A stretch of 64,000 nucleotides of DNA from Pholiota molesta (taxonomy: Eukaryota; Basidiomycota; Agaricomycetes; Agaricales; Strophariaceae), in assembly GCA_014925825.1 (NCBI GenBank), contig JACGCK010000091.1, positions 1 through 64,000 on the forward strand. The letters run 5' to 3'. How positions within the stretch are numbered: position 1 is the first letter of the stretch; each line of letters starts with the position of its first letter. The notes under the pieces were generated by a model. It was not told the origin of the DNA. It worked only from the letters and a program-made list of their open reading frames with translations, and searched no databases. The position numbers and the translations under genes were made by a program. This document shows positions 56,721 through 64,000 of the stretch, piece after piece.

Positions 56721-57166
56721 ATACCGAGTTACTAGCCCGTTTGAGCGTATTCAGAGCTTACCTTTCGATATTTACATACATAGATATGCTATGTAGATAA
56801 CCTACAGCCCTAGCATGATTCCCAAGTTCCCAATGAGATGTTGTCGGACTGAGCGCTGAGCGCTGAGCGTTGACTGAACTTTGAATAATGTTGGATCTTG
56901 TGCTTGGGGCTTTAGATTCTTGAAGCCGACATTCATTCTCGTTCTACCAGTGTTTTCGCATGAATCAAGAAGCCATCGTCGAAAGTTTGACATCGCAAGT
57001 GGAGAGACAAGATGAGAGGAGCTCCCCTAAAAGTTTACCGAACAAGTCAGACCTAATTTGAAAAGAATTCACACGTGCGCTGAAACCCTTCTCCACCGCC
57101 CTCGTTCACAACTCACTTACTAACCTACGTTCACCACTTTTACATGCCCAGTCAATCATAATCGTA
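56721..57166. other. intergenic, no gene seen
   Basis: It holds short GCTGAGC repeats (56850-56868) and presumably the promoter of the next gene. Nothing else is recognised. Confidence 0.45.
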
Positions 57167-58087
57167 ATGAGCGCAGCCGATGGGATATTCATGAGTATAG
57201 CTGAGGCTCTCGGGCCCGCCAGCAAGAGCTTCGAGGTGTGTCAACGTGCGCTTTTCCATCCTGACAATGTTTTTCCAAGATCCAATCCACCCGCAGGAGG
57301 TCCGCATAGAAGACTACATCAAGGCATACCAACGACCGGCCGACCGCCCGTGCCTGTCCCACAGGAACCTGCGGACGAGCTGACGCGCAAGGCGCTCAAC
57401 CTGCCACCTTTGTTCAAACCCTATTCGGCCCCATCAACATCGACAGCGTCTCTGTCGCTGGTCACGACCGCACAGCGCATCACCCTCCCAGCGCAGTTGC
57501 CGCCAGCGCAGGAGTTCCGCATGCGATCGAATGAGTCAGAGAAGTATCACGATATATGTTGTATGACGGAGTACGAGTTTTTCAGTCATGAGGTGCGTTT
57601 GCCGTGGTTTTGGACTGCAACAGGAGAGCCGGAGCTCATGTTCGTTCTAGGAATTGAGATATTATGCGTATATGGCTGGGAATATTAAGCCACCTCTTCC
57701 AATCAAGATGGATCCCTTCGTCCAACCCGTAAAAGACACGCCGGCTGTGACATTAGCGCCGGGTGAAGACAAGCTGCAGAGTATCTGCGCTCAGCCTGGA
57801 TACGAGAAACACAGTCCTGAAGTGCGTGTATCATCCAATACACACCCAATCATCCATTAACAATACTTCAATATAGGAGTTCCGTATAGCATATCTCCTC
57901 CACCGACGGGAGCTGACATCTGAAGAATTACTTCAGGCACAAAATCCTTCAGCTTCGTCCTCGCTCCTACCACCGCCTCCTGCAACACCCATTGCTATCA
58001 GCCCTCTATCTATGACACCACTTCCCCAGCCTGTCTTTGCGTCGACAGCGCCATCTATACCCAAGTTCAGTTTTGGGTTCAAGTAAC
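57167..58087 (+). CDS. three-repeat protein, possibly nucleoporin-like
   Basis: A small protein starting MSAADGIFMSIAEALG and ending PKFSFGFK. Three related units of the form SI-x-Y-x-(S/H)xE-E(L/V/F)R-x-Y are seen: FMSIAEALGPASKSFE-EVRIEDY; YHDICCMTEYEFFSHE-ELRYYAY; LQSICAQPGYEKHSPE-EFRIAYL. Each is split by a phase-0 intron between the two Glu codons. Linkers are Pro/Ser/Thr-rich, and the C-terminus has an FGF motif. The units recall short repeats in some fungal nucleoporins, but I cannot name the protein. One frame change is needed after IKAYQ (about 57333). Confidence 0.5.
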
Positions 58088-58336
58088 CCATCGAGCCGAC
58101 CCCCCATCGCTGCTATATTTGCTTCCTATATCTATTCCGGTTATCAGATGTTACTTGTGCCCATAGCTTTTCTGCTTCTTATCTCTGTGTGCTTGACCTC
58201 TTGTAGTTGCTTTTTCTAGGTTTCTGTCTTGTAGCAATAGCGCCAATTTATCAATGTTCTACTTCCTACGACACTTTGATTTACCCACATCTTGAATCCA
58301 TTGAAACACAAATCATGAATTCGGTTTTGAAGAGCC

Positions 58337-59960
58337 TCACTCTTTGAGCCCTGCGTACAGCGCCGTTTCAGCTGCTCCCATAGCCTTGCTACCTCCCGAT
58401 CGTTGGAAGGCACCACCTGCGTGCCGTACACCACCGCAAGCCCGTCGTAGGGTCCATGAAATAATAGGTTCCGGCCCATCCGTACCCTGATGTTTCATCA
58501 TGCGTCAGCTCGGCGTGCAAGACAGAGACAGCATGCAATCACAGCACTTACAGAACCCAGAGCCCTGCTTCCTTCGTCCAGGCCAATCGCTGTTCGCGAG
58601 GCACAGCCCATACCCGAATTGACAGTCCTTCCAACCGGTGAAGCTCTCGATTTTTTCGGTGCAGTGCTCTGGGAGGGAAGGTCGGAAGAGGCTGGTTACG
58701 GAGCCCACGCTGAGGATGGGGTTCGTGGCTCGTCCCGCTATTTTTGAGCACGATTAACGCTCGGACAGAGACTCACACGACGGAGGAGAAGGAATGTAGG
58801 AATACCTTGAGCGAGAAGTAAATGCCGGAGGAAGGATAAGTAATCATTCAACTTCGTGTATATCCCGATTCCACCGAGCAGAACGCCCACTGAGTGGCCA
58901 AGATTAAAAAAGTATTTAAACATCTGTTTTTAGACTACGAACCTTTCTGCGGATCGCGCTCGATGATACCCAATTGGCCTTCCCAGGTTTCCAATACGCC
59001 ATCTTTGCGCCGATAAGTCAAGTCGACGAGATTCTTTTCCAGTTCAGGAGTCAAATAGAAGCTCGTAGATTTCATGCCGATTGGGCCGAAAATCTTTTCT
59101 TTGCTGATAACAAAAAAAGAATAAACACTAGGTAATGATGTCCGAATAAGAGAAATGCGTACCAGTACTCTTCGATGGATTTCGAGGTAACTCTTTCCAC
59201 AATCAAGGCTATAATGTCGCAACTCCAACCGTATGCCCCTTCGAGCTCTCATGAGCATATTGCAATTAAGTATTTTTAGACGGCCTTGCTTACAGCTGGT
59301 ACCGGGCTCGAATGCAAGTGGCACCGAGGGAAGGCCATTCTATCCCCAAACAAAAGATTAACAGGATGATTTCGACAAACGCAATGCACACAAAAAGCAT
59401 CATTCATAAACATACCCGGATAATCTCAAAGAACTTCTTCCACGAATAATCGCCCCCATACGCAACCGCTGTATAAGCAGGCGACAAGTCGGCCGGGCTG
59501 GCCTTCCTATGTTCCGGGCAGTAGTGCAGTCCGCTTGAATGGTTCAGCAGGTGCTTGATCAGCATCTTCCTCTGCGCGGGCTTGTAGGTGTATACAAGCG
59601 CGTTGGGGTCATCGAGGACTACGGGATTGGCGAGCTCGGGCACGATGCTTTCGACAGGGGTGTCGAAGGTGATTGCGCCGGTTTCGATGAGTTGGATGAT
59701 TGCGACCTGGAAAAGGAGAAAGATGGGTTGATAGAGGGTTTGAATATACGAAGCAAGTCGATTACTTACGGTGACTACTAGTTTGTCATGCTGCAGATCC
59801 AGAACGTACTGTTCTCGTCGACCTTCCGACGAAGGGTTCTGGAAGGATTTGATCCCAGCGCTGCCCGAGTAGAGCTCAGCGTCTCCCGTAGCGGCGGCAA
59901 ATAAGCTCCTGGAATGCGGCCGTCTGCTATTGCTTGACTCTAATTGGAAGAGATATGGGT
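58337..59960 (-). pseudogene. beta-lactamase-related serine hydrolase, broken
   Basis: Class C beta-lactamase/esterase-like serine hydrolase family, of unknown substrate in fungi. Recognisable parts: AIADGRIPG, ELYSGSAG, STFWICSMT (the SxxK active-site segment), LLNHSSGLHYC, EKIFGPIGMKST, GGIGIYTKLNDYLSFL, GYGWAGTYYFMDP and VVYGTQVVPSND. The SxxK lysine is lost to a one-base deletion (AAC then stops; the Lys-Leu-Val continuation is in another frame). Similar one-base breaks occur near 59910, 59825, 58440 and 58365. Five or more breaks in one gene favour a pseudogene, though all could be sequencing errors. The upstream start is uncertain. Confidence 0.78.
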
Positions 59961-60746
59961 CTGCCAGGGTGAGAAGTTAGGGAGAGGAGCGACGTACAAG
60001 GAGGCTGTCCAGCGCGATTTGCCTTCTTCACTTAGGAAACCATGTCGGTAAGCTTGAGAAGGTGGGCTTGGGAGAACGATGTCGGTGGGATGATCCCATG
60101 AGCACATAATCTGCTATTTATGGGCTCTAGATATAGATATCAAATGAGCGTATTAGCAATCATGTTAACATTGGACATCTCACGAGCAGATGAATTTGGA
60201 AAGTTTGGAGATCGCTCGTTTTGGTGAAATTGTCAGATGACAGACGCTGGCCGCGATGGTCGCTAAAGCCATTTCATGCAACTTGAGTATAAGGGTGTCG
60301 AGGGATGAGTCAAGGCCCAGGCTGAGTACTGAGTGCTGAGTACTGAGTACTTGATTAGCTGTTAAATTCTTGAAAAGCTTGTGAACGTCACCGACACTGC
60401 GGTTCCTTCACGATGTACAAATATGACTGACAATGACTGACCAACGTAATACTGCAGTAAGGGTTGAACTTGACCTGGCCTTGTGCTTTAGACTTTGCGG
60501 CCTTGAGACTTGAGGTCTTGCTGAAGCCGTCTGAATTGTGTTCGAAGATAGTTGGAATGTCGAAACTCAAGAATCGAATTGGAGTCGAAACTTGGTCGAA
60601 ATTCGGGTTATTAAATCGTGGCGGCCCGGCGGCAATCAAATAAGAAGGCGCGTCACTTTCAACCACGTCTTCATGTTGTCTCCGAGTCCGCTCACCGCAA
60701 TGCCGAATTACTGAGTTCAGAGCTTCCAACTTTTCAAAGTACTGCA
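59961..60746. other. intergenic, no gene seen
   Basis: It contains a short tandem GAGTACTGAGT-type repeat (60323-60352). The promoter/leader of the next F-box copy starts near 60670. Confidence 0.45.
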
Positions 60747-63438
60747 ATGAGCACGAAACCCGCCGCCGCCGTCGCGGCTGCGAAGTTACCACACCCGTCT
60801 GCTGCTGTCAATTATGGGATTCCGTACCGGAGGTGTCATTAACAATGAACTTGGACAACTCAGAGGACGCGAATTGTCAGAAGAAGAAAGCGATTATGAA
60901 CCTGGTGAGTATTCTACATCTATTTCGTCTTACACGTATATTACGCTTTGAAATGTTCCTTTGGATCTCTAGAACCCAACACTAGCACGAAAAGAGAGCC
61001 ACCAACTAAAAGGGCAAGGCGTTCGGGGCGCGCCACATAAGCAAACGGCAGCTCCAACGAATAGAAGAAAGAATAGTCTCAGCCTGCTGCCAACGATGCC
61101 ACTCGACGTGTTATTGAGGTATTATCCTTTCGTTCCTAAACCGCTAGTGCCTGGGGTAATGATATTCACTGGTTTTGACTTGCATTCTTTCACAGATTCT
61201 CAGTCAACTCGCTCCCAAGGACCTCCTGAGCGTGTCCCACAGCAACAAATTATTCCGAGAAACGTTGTTAGCAAGTAGCGCCAGGACAGTCTGGAAACGC
61301 GCTTTGGAAGGTGTGGGTGCGCCAGAGTGTCCGAGCGACTTTCTGGAGTCACGATGGGCAAGGTTATTATTTGGAACCTCCTGCGAGGTAGGTATTTTTT
61401 ATTGCCCAAGGTGTTAACTGATTTTTTTCTCCTTATTCAAGGGCTGTGGGGCGAAAACATCCAGGAAGTGGACTTCTTTATAAGGCGTCGTGCTGTACGG
61501 CTTGCAGAAGGGGAAGTAAGCTTGTTCTCTTCTTAAATCCTTTTCTCTTCTCATCCATCGTCTTTCATAGCCTGATAATCAGATCGAAGGCGGCAGTGGT
61601 ATTCCCAGATTGTGATGATCTGGTATTGAGGCTAGTACCGAGCACGAATGGTGCGATACCTGGTTACCTCATCTTCAATAATTCCATCCTAACATCTCAT
61701 GCATTGTAGTTGGAGCATATGCATGCTCCTGGAAGTCCGATATTACAGATATGATTTGTGCCATGGATACCTACAAGCAAAAGACGCATATGCGCACACC
61801 AGGCGCTCAGAATGACTTAGCTACATTCATAGCACAGAGGACGGTGCTCATTGACAAAATCCAGTCGGTGAGTTCAACACCTTCATAATTCGTTTGATCT
61901 TACTCATAATCACTCTCAAGACTGAGACAGAATTCAGGACTTGGTTATCTAAATTTATGCTAAGTCGACAGTACGAATCCCAAGATTCCGTATATAGACG
62001 ACGGGACGCGTAAGGCTTTCTTCAAATTTATCATTACGTTTCCAGTCTGAAACTCAACACAGGATTCGCAAGAAATTCCTTGAGCTTGGATACGAACCAC
62101 GGGACCTATCGAACCTCTCGTATGAAAAAGCATTCAATCAGGAGACTGCTCTGACCGATAGCGGTAAGTGATGCCTCTCGATTTTCCTTCATATCATTTT
62201 AAAACTTTTTCTTTGATAGTCTGGAAACGGATACGCCCAATACTAGAACCTTGCGTTCAGAAGCGGAAGAACGAACTTCTCGCGAATCAAGTCGCGATTC
62301 AATTACGCGATACAATGCTGACTCGTCGAAATATTGTCGAACAACTCTATTCCAGCTATAAAAGCACCATCCCTCCGCTTCAATGGAAGTACCTTCCGGC
62401 AGTCGGGGAAATAATCAGAAAAGAACCTTTCAAGGCTCTCATATACGCGGAACTTGATGTGTCTGTTACCGTCGACAACATCAAGCCACTGATGCTCAAG
62501 CTCCCCGAAGTAGTGACAGAGATTCAAGACGAGTTGAAAGCATTACTCGTTCATCAATTGACTCTTGCTTCGAGGGCCAACAAAATCCTACCCTCCAACT
62601 GCCTTGATCTTGCTACGTCCGTATTTCACTGCAAAGGATCAGCCTGCAACTCTTCTATCTACGTAGTAGGCACCAATGATATTTTGTCTCACAACTGCGA
62701 TATCGAGACTCGGAGCCATGGTGGCTATGTGGACCCGATATTGGGCGGTTCCGGGACTTCGTGGTGGATTTTCCTGCTGGGGAAACCGCGAGAGCGCTCG
62801 TCCGTTGCGCAGGCCTCGACCCAAAGACAGCTCTTGCGTCTGAGATGTACGACAAAGACCTGCGTTTCGCTTGTGATGCTGCGTAAATGGCAGGTCTAAT
62901 AATGGTATTCATGGCGTATGCCGTGAGTTTTCTCTGTTTGCTTCCTGCATGGATTTGCTGAACGAACGTTGATCTTTCTCTCGTAGTTATATCATTCATC
63001 AGCGCATAAGATTCTCTCCTTTGGCGTCGTTGAAAGATTGAATAACTGGCGCATTCTTTCGCGAGCTGAAACCGACTTCCTCAGAGAGAACGAGCTGGAA
63101 AGAAAATGGTTAGCGGCCAATTGGAGTTGTTCCCACTGCCCCATCGCTCTAGGTGAAAAAAAAATGAACCGCAAGGTTGTCGTTAAGCACGTCCAAACTG
63201 TGTACGTCGAGCCTTTTGATCATAGTAATTGTTAATCCATGTTTTCTTTAGGCATAAGATCAGTTCACCCACCGTTCCCACTGACCTATTTTTCTTCGAG
63301 AAGGTAGTGAAGCCATTTCGCATTTGAAGGTAAAGTAAGCCTTCGAATTCTATGGAATGTCAACTTATTTAATTGAATCTCAGACACTTAGACTCTATCG
63401 AAGATCCTGTGTGGGGCGCCCACTGGGGACCTTCGTAA
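60747..63438 (+). pseudogene. F-box paralogue with frame breaks
   Basis: Third family member. It begins MSTKPAAAVAAAK and includes LSLLPTMPLDVLL, ILSQLAPKDLLSVSHSNKLFRETLLASSARTVW, ECPSDFLESRWARLLFGTSCE, and WKRIRPILEPCVQKRKNELL. It also includes SNWSCSHCPIAL-like sequence and the C-terminal ISHLKVKHLDSIEDP, ending at a TAA. Stops follow the acidic N-terminus and lie near 61040. The exon equivalent to VVETARSLVLCAGLDPEKAL is shifted by a deletion near 62730, and the Cys pair before HLKVKH is deleted. It is a longer and younger-looking relic than the 4138 copy. Confidence 0.7.
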
Positions 63439-63904
63439 AGTGGTTGAACGTCTTAATTGGTGTTGGACCAGCAACAATATATGATTCCTTAAAGATATAA
63501 AAACGGTACTCACCAAAAGCCCTGATCTAAGTTTGAAGCCTTTCTAAGGTCGTTTGTATATCAAATCTCAGGCCAAAACCAAGCCAAAACGAAAGAGTTG
63601 TCAATGTGCAATGTTCGGAGAAAAGGTCGATAGTACAGATAATTGTGTTCATTCCTGCCATTTCCATAATCCAGTTTTTTTTTACTAACTCGACTTCAAA
63701 GCCTTTCAAAGCCAAAGGTACATAAATCGACTCGATTTCTTGTCGATTTCGACTTTTGGCGGGAATGTGGCGGAACTTCGAGGTGGACCGGGCCGGAGTA
63801 ATGGCCTGCTCAGTAACGCTTTCTTTATGTAAGATTTATGTACTTACATGTTGTCTCCGCTCACCACCATTCCGAAATCAGAGCTCTGAATCCGAAGGCT
63901 TGCC
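63439..63904. other. intergenic and conserved F-box leader
   Basis: No gene. The last 53 nt (from 63852) carry the TGTCTCCGCTCACC leader shared with the first copy. Confidence 0.5.
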
Positions 63905-64000
63905 ATGAGCAAAGAACCGCCGCCGCCGCCGCAGCTACGAGGTTGCAGCAAATATCTGCTGCTGCCGATGATTCCGATTCAGAGATGGGCTTTGACGACT
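63905..64000 (+). CDS. F-box paralogue, 5' fragment cut by window end
   Basis: Fourth copy, beginning ATGAGCAAAGAACCGCC. The family N-terminus (TAAAAAATRLQQ, then DDSDSE) is visible one frame off the ATG, so a base may be missing near 63912. Only 96 nt are in the window. Confidence 0.55.
   Translation, partial: MSKEPPPPPQLRGCSKYLLLPMIPIQRWALTT

Overview
The window is a nuclear chromosome segment from a filamentous basidiomycete, most likely an Agaricomycete. Reasons: genes are packed with 45-65 nt GT-AG introns; F-box, TET/JBP-like, Plavaka and PIN/XPG-like proteins have the sequence style of mushroom genomes; and single-copy fungal housekeeping genes are present (vacuolar M28 protease, acireductone dioxygenase, penta-EF-hand protein, the SAGA subunit Spt7). 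No tRNA, rRNA or CRISPR was recognised.

Layout. 0.5-5.3 kb: an F-box gene and a truncated paralogue. 6.2-17.1 kb: four housekeeping genes, all on the minus strand (PFF1, ADI1, PEF1, SPT7). 17.5-53.6 kb: a dynamin-family GTPase gene split in two by a 33,025-bp insertion. 54.1-56.7 kb: a decayed tandem copy of that dynamin. 57.2-60 kb: a small repeat protein resembling nucleoporin segments, and a decayed beta-lactamase-like hydrolase. 60.7-64 kb: two more F-box copies, one broken and one cut by the window edge.

The 33-kb insertion can be dissected from sequence alone. Its outer shell is a Helitron (18419-51443). It starts with TC after an A, ends with CTGA before a T, and carries a Rep/helicase gene on the plus strand. 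It sits inside what would otherwise be a normal 61-nt dynamin intron. Two elements lie inside the Helitron. The first is a ~10-kb unit with degenerate subterminal inverted repeats. It carries an XPG/FEN-like nuclease, a TET/JBP-type 2-oxoglutarate dioxygenase and a transposase-like protein. The second is a 16.4-kb LTR retrotransposon (29487-45844) with near-identical 1,054-bp LTRs and a target-site duplication. It has a gag-like gene but no visible pol, plus a ~21-bp minisatellite. The LTR element was itself hit by a 9-kb Plavaka-type DNA transposon and by a 1.1-kb hAT-like element that landed in the primer-binding site. The nuclease gene holds another hAT-like element, whose ends and 8-bp duplication create GT-AG splice sites that would remove it in frame.

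Most promising observations: the nuclease + TET/JBP + transposase unit; the splice-competent hAT-like insertion (an introner-like event); the four-level nesting that can be dated by insertion order; and a covarying hairpin repeat in the divergent promoter of the three-gene unit. Caution: several conserved genes show single-base frame breaks, often in homopolymers. These may be assembly errors rather than real mutations.
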